From NCBI RefSeq assembly GCF_000317635.1, contig NC_019779.1:2480001-2544000 (forward strand): 64,000 bases of DNA, read 5' to 3'. The translations under genes and the position numbers were made by a program. Of the stretch, positions 36,643 to 45,773 are shown in pieces; the stretch's first letter is position 1; every line of letters starts with the position of its first letter. This DNA is from Halothece sp. PCC 7418 (GTDB taxonomy: Bacteria; Cyanobacteriota; Cyanobacteriia; Cyanobacteriales; Rubidibacteraceae). The notes beneath the pieces were generated by a model. That model was given only the letters and a program-made list of their open reading frames with translations, was not told where the DNA came from and did no database searches.

Positions 36643-38292
36643 ATGCTTCGCTCTTTACGCCACCGATCGCTGCACGTTTTGTTCTCCACAGCGAGCTTGT
36701 TGTTGTGTTCCCTTCCCGCCCAAGCAGCCGAGAATGTTTATGTTTCTCTCGGACTACTGGAGGTTTCTGTTTCTGTAGAGTCCCTAGAAAAATATGCCGA
36801 AGACGGAACGATTACGCAAGAGTTAGCAGCTTATACCCGCTACTTGAATGCAGAACAAAAACAGAAGCTACAGGAAGTTTTAACGGTTCCTGCAGAATTA
36901 GATACCATCGCGATCGCGCAATTTTTATATTCTCCTCAAGGGGAAGCGGTTCTCAGACAATTTGGAGATATTATTGACACCAAAGCCAGACAAGGCGGAT
37001 TCTATGCCATACGCTCGGCTCTCATCTTAGCAGCAGCCGATCCAGAAGGGTTAACCTTACTCAACTTCCTCCAACATTTTCCCACGGACGGCTTGCGTAT
37101 TAATTCTGGGCGAGGCTTAGAACTGGTCAATCAACTCGGCGAGTTTATCAAACAAACCGACCAAACCGTTGCTCTGATTGAACAGCAGGCTTTAGAAACA
37201 TCTCTCGAAGCTGAGAGCACCAAAGCCACCGACTTTTCTCGTAATCTTCAATCTCAGGGAACGTTTCCTTACCGCCGTCAAAGTATTGATTTAGTTGATC
37301 GCCAGCGCGACCCCTTACAAGAAGTCGTCACAGGCTTGACCACTCGGGAGATTCCCACCTATCTTTATCTTCCGCAAACAGCGACTTTTGAACGTCCCCC
37401 TTTAATTATTATTTCTCACGGACTGGGTTCAGATCGCAGTACCTATTCTTATCTGGCAGAACATCTCGCCTCTTACGGTTTTGCTGTTGCGACTATTGAA
37501 CATCCTGGGAGTAATGCCCGTCAACTACAATCTCTGTTAATGGGACTGAAAAATGAAGTGAGCCCCCCTTCCGAATTAATTAATCGTCCCAAAGATATTA
37601 AATTTTTACTGGACTACTTAGAACGAAATTACACCACAAAAATCAATGTCAATCAAGTGGGAATTTTGGGACAATCTTATGGCGCATATACCAGCCTCGC
37701 TGTCGGAGGTGCAACCATTAACTATGAGCAAGTGGCTCAACAGTGCCAAACCCAAGAAACAGCCACAGTCTTGAACTTTTCCGTCTTACTACAATGTCAA
37801 TTACTCCGTTTACCCCGAAAAGACTATAACTTTAATGACTCTAGAATCAAGGCAGTTTTTGCCATTAATCCTTTGACCAGCATCATTTTTGGTCAAGACG
37901 GGCTAGAAAAAATTAATGTTCCCACTTTACTGGTGACAGGGAGTGCAGATACAGTCACCCCTGCTTTACCAGAACAAATTCGTCCGTTTGCTTGGTTAGA
38001 AACGCCAGAAAAATATTTGGTCTTATTGAAACGAGGAACTCATTTTTCTACCCTTGCTGAAGGAACAGAAGAGGGGATTCCAGTTCCGAAAGAAGCCATT
38101 GGCCCCGATCCCGCGATCGCGCAAAATTATATTCGCGCCCTCAGCACTGCTTTTTTCAAAACCCATCTGGCAAATGAAACCAACTATAAACCCTATCTCA
38201 GTACAGAATACACCGACGAAATCAGCCGTTATCCCATGCCTCTGTTTTTACTCGATTCTCTCCCAGATCAGGTAATCGATAATTCTGATTAA
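36643..38292 (+). CDS. Exported alpha/beta hydrolase with DUF1400 domain
   Basis: The 549-residue protein has a signal peptide (VLFSTASLLLCSLPAQA), an N-terminal DUF1400 helical domain (about residues 30-150) and an alpha/beta hydrolase domain. That domain has the oxyanion region IISHGLGSDRSTY, the nucleophile elbow GQSYGAY, the acid in LVTGSADTVTPALP and the histidine in LKRGTHFS. The whole triad is present. This is a cyanobacterial family related to platelet-activating-factor acetylhydrolases and chlorophyllase-like enzymes. The substrate is unknown, probably a lipid ester in the periplasm. Confidence 0.88.
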   Translation: MLRSLRHRSLHVLFSTASLLLCSLPAQAAENVYVSLGLLEVSVSVESLEKYAEDGTITQELAAYTRYLNAEQKQKLQEVLTVPAELDTIAIAQFLYSPQGEAVLRQFGDIIDTKARQGGFYAIRSALILAAADPEGLTLLNFLQHFPTDGLRINSGRGLELVNQLGEFIKQTDQTVALIEQQALETSLEAESTKATDFSRNLQSQGTFPYRRQSIDLVDRQRDPLQEVVTGLTTREIPTYLYLPQTATFERPPLIIISHGLGSDRSTYSYLAEHLASYGFAVATIEHPGSNARQLQSLLMGLKNEVSPPSELINRPKDIKFLLDYLERNYTTKINVNQVGILGQSYGAYTSLAVGGATINYEQVAQQCQTQETATVLNFSVLLQCQLLRLPRKDYNFNDSRIKAVFAINPLTSIIFGQDGLEKINVPTLLVTGSADTVTPALPEQIRPFAWLETPEKYLVLLKRGTHFSTLAEGTEEGIPVPKEAIGPDPAIAQNYIRALSTAFFKTHLANETNYKPYLSTEYTDEISRYPMPLFLLDSLPDQVIDNSD

Positions 38293-38359
38293 TTTTTCGG
38301 CAGTCATTCATCATTCGTCATTCATTCTCCCCCTCATCTGTCGCAAACTTTAAAACAGA

Positions 38360-39442
38360 TCAAATCAAATTAATCTTAAGTCCCCGTTGCTTCATCATCG
38401 CTTCAAACTGAGGGGTGGTCACAGCCTGTTCAATTGACCAAACACCTGGTTGGATCATCTCTTGGTTGAGTAGTAATTGGGCAACACTTCCTGCTCCCAT
38501 CCCAGCAGCGATCGCGGTATGATGATGAGAAAAATTGAGTCGGTAACGTTGTTTTTGTCCCCCTTGCCATCCCGTTACATCTACAGCAACAGCAATACCG
38601 ACACCACTCACCCGATCCGTCACTCTTGCCATGCCAAGGCTAAGCCAAGATAATCCTTCCCTCACAAGGGGATTTTTCAAAACAGAATGGGGGACGCGAT
38701 GGGCAACCAGACTGGTTAAATCATTGTAAAAACTAGGAAGAGAAGCAAACTTAGTGACAACCGTATTCACTGGAAAAGATTGAGTGAGGGTATAAGTTTC
38801 AGCAACATCAAACCAATAAACCTCTGCTTCCCCGTATTGTTCAAATTGGACTGTCTCTGGTTCACTATAGGGAATAATCTCTTGCCATTTGCCATTAATC
38901 CAAGCGGAAAAGGGAGATTGTAGCCCTAAAAAAGTGGTTTGCATTACCGTTAATCCCGCCCCTCCTGATCCCGCGACTAAGTAATTCAAATGAATAGATT
39001 CCACTTGATCCAGTGCTTCTACTCCTTTTTTCGCCATCAAGTTAGAAATTCCAGGAAAGACCCCTGTATGCAAAATCGCAGTCACTCCTGCTTGTTGGGC
39101 TGCTTGATGATACTCTGTCGCCTGAAAATAAAATGAACGATGATCGCTGACATCAATATAATTGATTCCTGCTTCGATACAGGTCTTTAAAACCCGACCA
39201 TCTCGATGGTGAAAGGGACCAGCACAATGCACCACTAAATCAAAATTAGAAATCAGGGGTTTAAGTTGATCAAAATTGTTCAAATCAAACGGTAAAAAAG
39301 GAAAATCTTGGTTATAAGAAGATTGGAGTCCAGCTACAGTGACATTTGCTTGCGTCTGCGCCTGAATATCCTCTGCAACACGATGACCAATAGATCCAGT
39401 TCCACCAATGATCAATACCTTTTTTGTCACGACTTCCCCCAC
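38360..39442 (-). CDS. Saccharopine dehydrogenase-like NAD(P)-binding protein
   Basis: The 360-residue protein opens with a Rossmann fold (VLIIGGGTGSIGHRVAEDI-like, residues 9-25) and has LVVHCAGPFHHRDGRVLKTC and ILHTGVFPGISNLMA, typical of the Sacchrp_dh_NADP family. The reaction is not deducible; relatives act on amino-acid, lipid or carotenoid substrates. Starts are GTG only; GTG 39430 has GGGGGAAG just before it and may be the true start, four codons inside the frame given. It is convergent with the hydrolase gene. Confidence 0.8.
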   Translation of the reverse strand: MGEVVTKKVLIIGGTGSIGHRVAEDIQAQTQANVTVAGLQSSYNQDFPFLPFDLNNFDQLKPLISNFDLVVHCAGPFHHRDGRVLKTCIEAGINYIDVSDHRSFYFQATEYHQAAQQAGVTAILHTGVFPGISNLMAKKGVEALDQVESIHLNYLVAGSGGAGLTVMQTTFLGLQSPFSAWINGKWQEIIPYSEPETVQFEQYGEAEVYWFDVAETYTLTQSFPVNTVVTKFASLPSFYNDLTSLVAHRVPHSVLKNPLVREGLSWLSLGMARVTDRVSGVGIAVAVDVTGWQGGQKQRYRLNFSHHHTAIAAGMGAGSVAQLLLNQEMIQPGVWSIEQAVTTPQFEAMMKQRGLKINLI

Positions 39443-39574
39443 GACAACGATTTAAAATAAAGATTTGCTAAGGTTAAAAAGAAGAAATTTGTAATATTAC
39501 TCAACAATTATCGGCTTACTTCCCGAGTCATCAAAGCAGCATCTGGATTAAACGCACCAATTACCGAGATTATC

Positions 39575-40273
39575 ATGCCGACTACTTATTTTCCTGGTCA
39601 ATCACAATTATCCTTGCAAGGGCAAGATACGCCAACCCTGAAAGCAATCTGGGAAACGATTAATGCAGATAGTTGCCCTCATTACTATAACTTCCATTTG
39701 CACACAATTTGTTCTGATGGACAGTTAGACCCCAAAGCCCTAATTCAACAGGCTTTAGAGATCAACTTGCAAGGACTCGCGATTACTGATCATCATACCG
39801 TTAAGGGTTATCGGATGGCTCGTCAGTATCTTGAAAGCTATGGCAATTTTTCTTCTTTCCCTCAACTTTGGACAGGCGTAGAAATCACCTCCATCCTCAT
39901 GGAAACTGAAGTTCATATTTTAGGGTATGGCTTTAATCCGGAACATCCGACCATACTTCCCTATTTAAGGGGACAGAGTCCGAAGGGAGTGGCTGCGAGT
40001 GCTAAAAATGTTATCAACGCCATTCATGAAGCAGACGGATTAGTCGTTTTAGCGCATCCTGAACGTTATCGCCGTCCCGCAAAAGAGTTAATCCCAGCAG
40101 GAGTCGCCCTCGGGATTGATGGTGTGGAAACCTATTATGCTTATAAAAATACCATCCCCTGGCGACCCAGTGCAGAGGAAACGATGGAAGTGAAAGCATT
40201 AAGCCAACAGTATGATCTGTTTAATACTTGTGGGACAGACACTCATGGGTTGGATTTATTGCAACGAGTTTAA
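39575..40273 (+). CDS. PHP domain phosphoesterase-like protein
   Basis: The 232-residue protein has the PHP metal motifs NFHLHTICSDGQLDP (residues about 39-53), ITDHHTVKGY, LAHPERYRRP and CGTDTHG. This makes it a trinuclear-metal phosphoesterase of the YciV/RNase AM type or a histidinol-phosphatase-like enzyme. It lacks the C-terminal insert of larger relatives. The substrate is probably a nucleotide or RNA end. Stop at 40273 within a stretch leading to a HIP1 site and a hairpin. Confidence 0.85.
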   Translation: MPTTYFPGQSQLSLQGQDTPTLKAIWETINADSCPHYYNFHLHTICSDGQLDPKALIQQALEINLQGLAITDHHTVKGYRMARQYLESYGNFSSFPQLWTGVEITSILMETEVHILGYGFNPEHPTILPYLRGQSPKGVAASAKNVINAIHEADGLVVLAHPERYRRPAKELIPAGVALGIDGVETYYAYKNTIPWRPSAEETMEVKALSQQYDLFNTCGTDTHGLDLLQRV

Positions 40274-40306
40274 AGGCGCGATCGCGCAGTTTTTCTGAAA
40301 AGAAAA

Positions 40307-40331
40307 GGGAGGATTGTTTTCCTCCCTAATC
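40307..40331 (+). terminator. Hairpin terminator after the PHP gene
   Basis: GGGAGG (40307-40312) pairs with CCTCCC (40321-40326) around ATTGTTTT, followed by TAATC and then TTGTATTT. The T-tract is weak. Confidence 0.55.
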
Positions 40332-40339
40332 TTGTATTT

Positions 40340-40677
40340 AGCCTTCTTGAACTCTCCACGGATTAAAATCGCGTGGATTCCAATCGAAACCACTCAATGG
40401 ATTAAAATCACAAATCGAGTGTTAGAAAGGAGTCTCCCGAAGCCGGAGCGAAGGTGAGGATGGCACGTTCAAAGATGCCCTACAGACCTTGGCTAAACGA
40501 AAGTCTAGCTGTATCTCTACTTTTTTTAATAAGCCTGACGGGTTTTTCACCATCTTTGGGCTTCGTCTATTATCGCAGACACAGAGGACTAAAGTCCTCC
40601 AAGGCTCATTCATGAGGGGCTGTCGTCGGAACTTGGTTTCGACGCTTGTAAGCCCCGTCCATCGGTTTCAAACCGAT
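40340..40677. mobile_element. IS200/IS605-like end relic downstream of cydB
   Basis: No coding frame. The palindromes GAGGACTAAAGTCCTC (near 40586) and ATCGGTTTCAAACCGAT (40661-40677) are set in GTAAGCCCCGTCC context, resembling the right-end hairpins of TnpB-type elements. Two near copies of GGATTAAAATC occur at its left. The last hairpin overlaps the cydB stop codon. No TnpA or TnpB remains, so this is a tentative relic. Confidence 0.4.
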
Positions 40678-41702
40678 GACTTTCTGACTGGCTCTGTGTA
40701 ATTACTACTTCTAACTTTACCGCGAAAGACCACGTACTGATAGATGTTATATGCCAACATAATCGGAATTAAAAAACCAATAAATGTCAGCATAAACACC
40801 AAAGCACTGGGGTCAGCAGCAGCTTGATAGACGGTAATGGAACGGGGAATAATGTAGGGAAAGACAATAATCCCTAAACCTAAAAAAGACAGCAAGAAGA
40901 CTAAAATTGTCCAAACAAAGGGCGCACGTTCTTGTTGTTGATTAAGGCTGCGTAACAGTTGCCAGATGAAAAATGCTCCTAAAACAGGAATGGTGGCAAA
41001 AATGTAAAGAAAGGGGGGATCAAAGAGGCGCGATCGCGCTTCTTCTAAGAAAATGGGCGTGGTAATGGTGATTAAGACTGCACCGATTAAGGTGGTAACT
41101 GCAGCAATTTTAGCTGTGCGATAGTGGGTTTGTTGCAACGCCCCTTCCGTTTTCATCACCAAATAAGTCGATCCACTTAAGACATACCCTTGAATCAAAG
41201 TTAGGGTAACGAGAATCGAGGGTAAACTTAACCAATCCCAAATTCCGCCAATAAAGTGTCCGCTTTCATCGACATTAATTCCGATTAAGACACCGCCTAA
41301 AGCAAAGCCTTGTCCGACGGTGGCGAGTAAACTCCCTAAACCAAACGCAGCATTCCAGAAAAATTTATTCTCAGAATGTTCGCGAAATTCAAACGCAACC
41401 GCACGGAAAATAAAGCCAAAGACCATCAGCCAAATCGGGATGTATAACGCGCTTAAAATCGTGCTGTACGCTAAGGGATACGCCCCAAATAACGCGCCTC
41501 CCATCAAGACAAGCCAGGTTTCGTTTGCATCCCAAACGTTACTTAAACTGGTCATTAATAAGCCACGGCGTTCCTCGTTAGAAGAGGTAATGGAAAGAAT
41601 CCCTACCCCTAAGTCAAAGCCATCGAGGGTGACATAAAGGAAGAGAAATAACGCCAAAATGACGAACCAAACTTGCGGTAAAAAATAAGCGAGAGTTTCC
41701 AT
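40668..41702 (-). CDS. cydB: Cytochrome bd quinol oxidase subunit II
   Basis: The 344-residue membrane protein has eight or nine hydrophobic helices and typical CydB signatures: LDGFDLGVGIL near the N-terminus, then SLSNVWDANETWLVLMGGALFGAYP. It forms the bd oxidase with CydA, reducing oxygen with plastoquinol or ubiquinol-type quinones at low oxygen. Its stop (40668-40670) lies within the terminal hairpin of an IS-like relic, so about ten C-terminal residues (YTEPVRKSSV) may derive from that insertion. cydA ends 2 bp upstream. Confidence 0.95.
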   Translation of the reverse strand: METLAYFLPQVWFVILALFLFLYVTLDGFDLGVGILSITSSNEERRGLLMTSLSNVWDANETWLVLMGGALFGAYPLAYSTILSALYIPIWLMVFGFIFRAVAFEFREHSENKFFWNAAFGLGSLLATVGQGFALGGVLIGINVDESGHFIGGIWDWLSLPSILVTLTLIQGYVLSGSTYLVMKTEGALQQTHYRTAKIAAVTTLIGAVLITITTPIFLEEARSRLFDPPFLYIFATIPVLGAFFIWQLLRSLNQQQERAPFVWTILVFLLSFLGLGIIVFPYIIPRSITVYQAAADPSALVFMLTFIGFLIPIMLAYNIYQYVVFRGKVRSSNYTEPVRKSSV

Positions 41703-41704
41703 AA

Positions 41705-43135
41705 TTAATTTTCCACGGGACGGCGGTCTGGAGTATGTTCAACGGGTGTCGGTTCTAAGGTTTCTTTTGGAATCGGTAAGTCAAAGTTGGGCCCTTGGCG
41801 GATAATCCGACTCCCGAAATAGAGGGCGGAGATAAACAGAAGCGTATAGACTCCTGTAAAGGCTGCTAGAGAGGTGAGAATCTCTTGGGCGGGTAAATTG
41901 GAAGCAGCATCAACGGTGCGAATTTCTTCATACATCGTCCACGGTTGTCGTCCGACACAACGGACAATCCAACCCGATTCAATGGCGATATATCCTAAAG
42001 GGGCGGAAAATATCCAACCCAACATTAACCATTTTTGATTGGCAATTTGTGCGGGTGCGAGTTTTCCTCGTAACCATTGGATGACGGTAATTCCCATTAA
42101 TCCCGCAAGGAAGAAACCAATCCCCACCATGATCCGAAATGAGTAGTAAATCAATCCCACCATTTTCGGACGATCTTCAGGTTTCCATTCTTTTAAGCCT
42201 TTGACGGGTTCCGATAAATTGGGTTTTAATTCGAGGATATAGCCTAAACCATTGGGAATTGAAATTTCCCAGTCATTCCGTTCTGCTTTTGAGTTCGGAA
42301 TCGCCACTAAACTCCAATCTGCGGGTTGTCCGCCAGGGGCGGTTTCCCATTGCGCTTCCATGGCTGCCATTTTTGTGGGCTGTTTATGATAGACTTGTTC
42401 CCCACTGAGGTGTCCGATATAGATTTGTAAGGGCGCGACCGCGATCGCGACAGCAAGAATAATCTTAAAGGATCGGGTAAAGAACTGTTGATAACGTTGA
42501 TTTCGGTTCAGGATATACCAAGCACTAATTCCCCCAATCACAAATAGAGAAGTCTCCAGTGTGGCAAAGAACATATGCAGTACACTATTGACCATGAAGG
42601 GATTAAAAATAGCTTGGAAATAATCGGTGACAACAAATTTTCCATCCACTAATTCGCCACCAGCAGGGGTTTGTAACCAAGAATTGGCGGTAATAATCCA
42701 AAAGGTCGATAAGTTCGCGCCAAAAGCGACCATAATTGTTCCCATGTAGTGAATGACAGGAGGAACACGACCCCAACCAAACAGCATAATTCCGAGAAAC
42801 CCCGCTTCTAGCATGAACGCCATTGAGGCTTCAAACCCAAGAATACTCCCGAAAAAGTCACCTACTGCTTCGGAAAATGGGGCCCAGTTTGTGCCAAACT
42901 GAAATTCCATGGGAACGCCACTGGCGACTCCAATCCCGAAATTTAGAACATACAGCTTTGACCAAAACCGAGCATGATAGTAGTAGTCTGGGTTGCGGGT
43001 TTTGAGCCACATTCCCTCAACAACCACTAAATAAATTGACATTCCAGTTGTCAACACGGGCCATAACATATGAAAAATTGCAGTTATGGCAAATTGCATC
43101 CGTGAGAGCGAAACTGAGTCTGATAAAAAATCCAT
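41705..43135 (-). CDS. cydA: Cytochrome bd quinol oxidase subunit I
   Basis: The 476-residue subunit starts DFLSDSVSLSRMQFAITAIF. The haem b595 ligand is expected in AIFHMLWP. The family motif CVGRQPWTMYEEIRTVDA is near the C-terminus. The Q-loop is short, so it is of the cyanide-insensitive CIO/bd-II-like type instead of the long E. coli form. I chose ATG 43135 because GAGAGG lies a few bases upstream; a TTG at 43153 also keeps the frame. It is divergent from the hemerythrin array, with 246 bp between starts. Confidence 0.94.
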   Translation of the reverse strand: MDFLSDSVSLSRMQFAITAIFHMLWPVLTTGMSIYLVVVEGMWLKTRNPDYYYHARFWSKLYVLNFGIGVASGVPMEFQFGTNWAPFSEAVGDFFGSILGFEASMAFMLEAGFLGIMLFGWGRVPPVIHYMGTIMVAFGANLSTFWIITANSWLQTPAGGELVDGKFVVTDYFQAIFNPFMVNSVLHMFFATLETSLFVIGGISAWYILNRNQRYQQFFTRSFKIILAVAIAVAPLQIYIGHLSGEQVYHKQPTKMAAMEAQWETAPGGQPADWSLVAIPNSKAERNDWEISIPNGLGYILELKPNLSEPVKGLKEWKPEDRPKMVGLIYYSFRIMVGIGFFLAGLMGITVIQWLRGKLAPAQIANQKWLMLGWIFSAPLGYIAIESGWIVRCVGRQPWTMYEEIRTVDAASNLPAQEILTSLAAFTGVYTLLFISALYFGSRIIRQGPNFDLPIPKETLEPTPVEHTPDRRPVEN

Positions 43136-43381
43136 TCTTCCTCTCGTTAACAAATCTTAAGCACGGTCACATCATAACGATTGTTGACTTTCAATATTGC
43201 GAAATTAAAAGAAGTTTTAAGATTTAATATAAAGTTAACGTTTTATTTTAAATGCAAAAAATTGTTGATTCCACAATTAAGTATTATTTCATATCCAACA
43301 TTTTTACGAAGAATTAAACTCATTTTTACCGTCTTTTCTTAAAATTTTAGGCATCTCAAAGCATTAGGGTGAAGGTAGATT
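43136..43381. promoter_or_regulatory. Divergent cydAB/hemerythrin promoter region
   Basis: This AT-rich 246-bp stretch carries the start regions of cydA and of the first hemerythrin in opposite directions. I see AT-rich blocks (TTAATATAAAGTTAACG near 43225) but no confident operator. Sharing this region could co-regulate the two units. Confidence 0.45.
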
Positions 43382-43810
43382 ATGAAAATTGCATTTTGGC
43401 GATCAGAGTATGAAACTGGGTTTGACACCGTTGATCAACAACATCAACACTTGTTTGACATTATCAACCGTCTCCATGAAGCCATGTCTAGTGGTCATGG
43501 ACGGGAAGTTATTGAAGAAACATTAGAGGAAATGATCAATTACACCATAGAACATTTCTCCACGGAAGAAAAGCTCATGATTAAAGCCCATTATCCCTTG
43601 TACAAAGAACATAAACAAATTCATGATCAACTAACCCAAGAAGTACAAGAAATTGCGGAAAAAGTGGCTCAACGGGAACATTTAATCACCGTAGAAGTTT
43701 CACATTTTTTAACACAATGGTTGATTCACCATATTAAAGGGGAAGACTTAAAAATGATTCGGTTTCTCCGAGAAAAGAATGTTTTAGAACCAGAGATGAG
43801 TGCTGTTTAG
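43382..43810 (+). CDS. Bacteriohemerythrin 1
   Basis: The 142-residue single-domain hemerythrin binds oxygen at a diiron site in the cytosol. All seven ligands are seen: His21 (QQHQHLF), His58 and Glu62 (EHFSTEEK), His77 and His81 (KEHKQIHD), His117 and Asp122 (WLIHHIKGED). Roles proposed in other bacteria are oxygen delivery, storage and sensing. GGTGAAGGTAG upstream is a weak Shine-Dalgarno. It is the first of three tandem paralogues, next to divergent cydAB. Confidence 0.95.
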   Translation: MKIAFWRSEYETGFDTVDQQHQHLFDIINRLHEAMSSGHGREVIEETLEEMINYTIEHFSTEEKLMIKAHYPLYKEHKQIHDQLTQEVQEIAEKVAQREHLITVEVSHFLTQWLIHHIKGEDLKMIRFLREKNVLEPEMSAV

Positions 43811-44014
43811 AGGAGGTAATCATTCTCTAGGAGTAGCCATGTCTAGCAGATCTAATTCATTTGTAAGAACCTGCTTAATCGATCTTTCTTTGTTTCCCTG
43901 CTTAGTGAGCGGGGGTGCAGGGGGGATGAAAGCGGGGATTAAATGCAGGAATTTACAACTGATTTAGGATTGCTATAGGATCAGAATTGAAGAAAGGAAA
44001 ATGATCACTCAAAT

Positions 44015-44443
44015 ATGAAAATTGCATTTTGGCGAGCCGAATATGAAACGGGATTTAGTACAGTTGATGAACAACATCAACATTTATTCGATATTATTAA
44101 TCGCCTGCATGAAGCCATGTCTAAGGGTCATGGTAAAGATATCATTAAAGAAACCTTAGATGAAATGCTTGACTATACCGTAGAACATTTTGCCAATGAA
44201 GAAAAGTTGATGCTTCACTATGATTACCCTAACTATAAAGAACACAAAAAGATTCATGATAGCCTGACGCAACAAGTCAGGGAAATTTCAGAAAAGTTTG
44301 CGAATGGGGATCGCTTTGTTACGATTGAACTCTCTCATTTTTTAACGCAATGGTTGATTCATCATATTAAAGGTCAAGATCAAAAAATGATTCGGTTTTT
44401 CCGAGAAAAGAATGTTTTAGAACCAGAAATGAGTGCTGTTTAA
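44015..44443 (+). CDS. Bacteriohemerythrin 2
   Basis: The 142-residue paralogue of the preceding gene keeps all seven ligands (His21, His58, Glu62, His77, His81, His117, Asp122; last pair in WLIHHIKGQD). The last 13 residues equal those of copy 1 (REKNVLEPEMSAV). GAAGAAAGGAAAATG upstream offers a Shine-Dalgarno. A 204-bp spacer separates it from copy 1; the spacer has a repeated GGGGTG/GGGGGG tract and no supported gene. Confidence 0.95.
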   Translation: MKIAFWRAEYETGFSTVDEQHQHLFDIINRLHEAMSKGHGKDIIKETLDEMLDYTVEHFANEEKLMLHYDYPNYKEHKKIHDSLTQQVREISEKFANGDRFVTIELSHFLTQWLIHHIKGQDQKMIRFFREKNVLEPEMSAV

Positions 44444-44502
44444 TCTAAAATTTCTGATTCGGTTTAGGAATACCAGTTACTAAGGGGGGGGAAGGGAGGG
44501 GG

Positions 44503-44525
44503 AGAACAAAGAACAAAGAAATCAT
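44503..44525 (+). repeat. GAACAAAGAAC repeat leader of hemerythrin 3
   Basis: GAGAACAAAGAACAAAGAAA just upstream of ATG 44534, same type as at 2333-2372 and 29490-29516. Confidence 0.6.
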
Positions 44526-44533
44526 TAGTCAAT

Positions 44534-44962
44534 ATGAAAATGGAATTGTGGCAATTGGAATGTGAAACGGGTTTCGATAGTATTGATGAACAACATCAAT
44601 ATTTATTTGATGTCGTTAATCGCTTACATGACGCGATGTCTCAGGGAGAGGAAAAAAATATTATTCAAGAAATCTTAAAGGAAATGATTGACTACACTGT
44701 TGATCATTTTGCTGACGAAGAAAAGTTAATGCTTCAGTATGACTACCCTAACTATAAAGAGCATAAAGAAGCTCATAACCACTTGACTCAGCAATTGCAC
44801 GAAATTTCAGAAAAGTTATCTAATGGAGATTCGTTTGTTACGATGGAACTTTCTTACTTTTTAACCCAATGGTTGACTCATACCATTAAAGGTCAAGATC
44901 AAAAAATGATTTGTTTTCTCCAAGAAAAAAAGGTCTTAGATGAAACAACAACGTCGGTTTAA
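44534..44962 (+). CDS. Bacteriohemerythrin 3 with a substituted iron ligand
   Basis: The 142-residue third copy keeps His21, His58, Glu62, His77, His81 and Asp122, but position 117 is Thr (WLTHTIKGQD, codon ACC at 44891-44893 region). Copies 1 and 2 have His there. Other residues have drifted too (SYFLTQ for SHFLTQ). Loss of that ligand should disturb the diiron site, so it may bind one iron or act without oxygen. His116 is adjacent and might substitute. The leader has a GAACAAAGAAC repeat and no Shine-Dalgarno. The next gene's frame follows at once. Confidence 0.93.
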   Translation: MKMELWQLECETGFDSIDEQHQYLFDVVNRLHDAMSQGEEKNIIQEILKEMIDYTVDHFADEEKLMLQYDYPNYKEHKEAHNHLTQQLHEISEKLSNGDSFVTMELSYFLTQWLTHTIKGQDQKMICFLQEKKVLDETTTSV

Positions 44963-45022
44963 TTGTTACCTTTATTGACAAGTGAAGAGCAGTATTTGCA
45001 AATAACAGCAAGTTGGTTAATA

Positions 45023-45769
45023 ATGATGACTCTCATTTTTGATGTTGATGGCACTCTGGCGGAAACCGAACGTTACGGTCATCGCGTTGCGTTTAATCGG
45101 GCGTTCGCTGAAGCGGGGTTAAACTGGTTTTGGTCAGAGTCCTTGTATGGTGAGTTACTAGAGATTTCTGGGGGAAAAGAGCGGATTCGTTACTATATGA
45201 CCCATTATCTCCCCGATGCGATCTCTCCAGAAGAGACATTGATCCAAGATCTGCATAGTGCCAAAAATCGTTATTATCGCCAAGTTTTAGGGGAAGGGGG
45301 GATTCCCTTACGCCCTGGAGTCAAACGGTTGATTACTGAGGCTTATGAAGCAGGGATTCCATGCGCGATCGCGACCACTAGTGCTTTAGAAAATACGGTC
45401 GCCCTCCTAGAAACCCATTTGGGAACGACTGCTTATTTTCGCGCGATCGCTGCGGGCGATGTTGTTGCTGACAAAAAACCAGCCCCCGACATTTATCACT
45501 ATGTTTTACAACAGTTAAATGTAATGGCTGCTGATGCTTTAGTGTTTGAGGATTCACAGCCTGGTCTCACCGCAGCAACACAAGCGGGTCTCAAAACAGT
45601 GGTTACGGTTAATGATTATACGGCTCACCAAGACTTTTCTAATGCAATTTTAGTCATCAGTGATTTGGGAGAACCGAATCAACCCTTTACTATTTACTCG
45701 GATCAGAACTCCCTTGATCAGACTTATTTTAATCTCGATTTAGCCCAACGCCTGCTCCAGTTCCATTAA
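45023..45769 (+). CDS. HAD phosphatase, CbbY-like
   Basis: From ATG 45023 the product has 248 residues. HAD motif I is DVDGTLAETE; motif II lies in ATTSAL; motif III/IV in KKPAPDIY and VFEDSQPGL. The cap is of the CbbY/phosphoglucomutase type. CbbY removes the Rubisco inhibitor xylulose-1,5-bisphosphate, which would suit a cyanobacterium, but this is by family. The ATG at 45026 is also possible; a TTG at 44963 would add 20 residues of unlikely sequence. It ends 4 bp from the convergent PatA-like gene. Confidence 0.88.
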   Translation: MMTLIFDVDGTLAETERYGHRVAFNRAFAEAGLNWFWSESLYGELLEISGGKERIRYYMTHYLPDAISPEETLIQDLHSAKNRYYRQVLGEGGIPLRPGVKRLITEAYEAGIPCAIATTSALENTVALLETHLGTTAYFRAIAAGDVVADKKPAPDIYHYVLQQLNVMAADALVFEDSQPGLTAATQAGLKTVVTVNDYTAHQDFSNAILVISDLGEPNQPFTIYSDQNSLDQTYFNLDLAQRLLQFH

Positions 45770-45773
45770 GAAA

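Noticed and set aside
43811-44014. Short frame starting ATGTCTAGC in the hemerythrin spacer
   Set aside because: A 38-codon translation is Gly/Cys-rich and follows a G-tract repeat; nothing suggests a protein.
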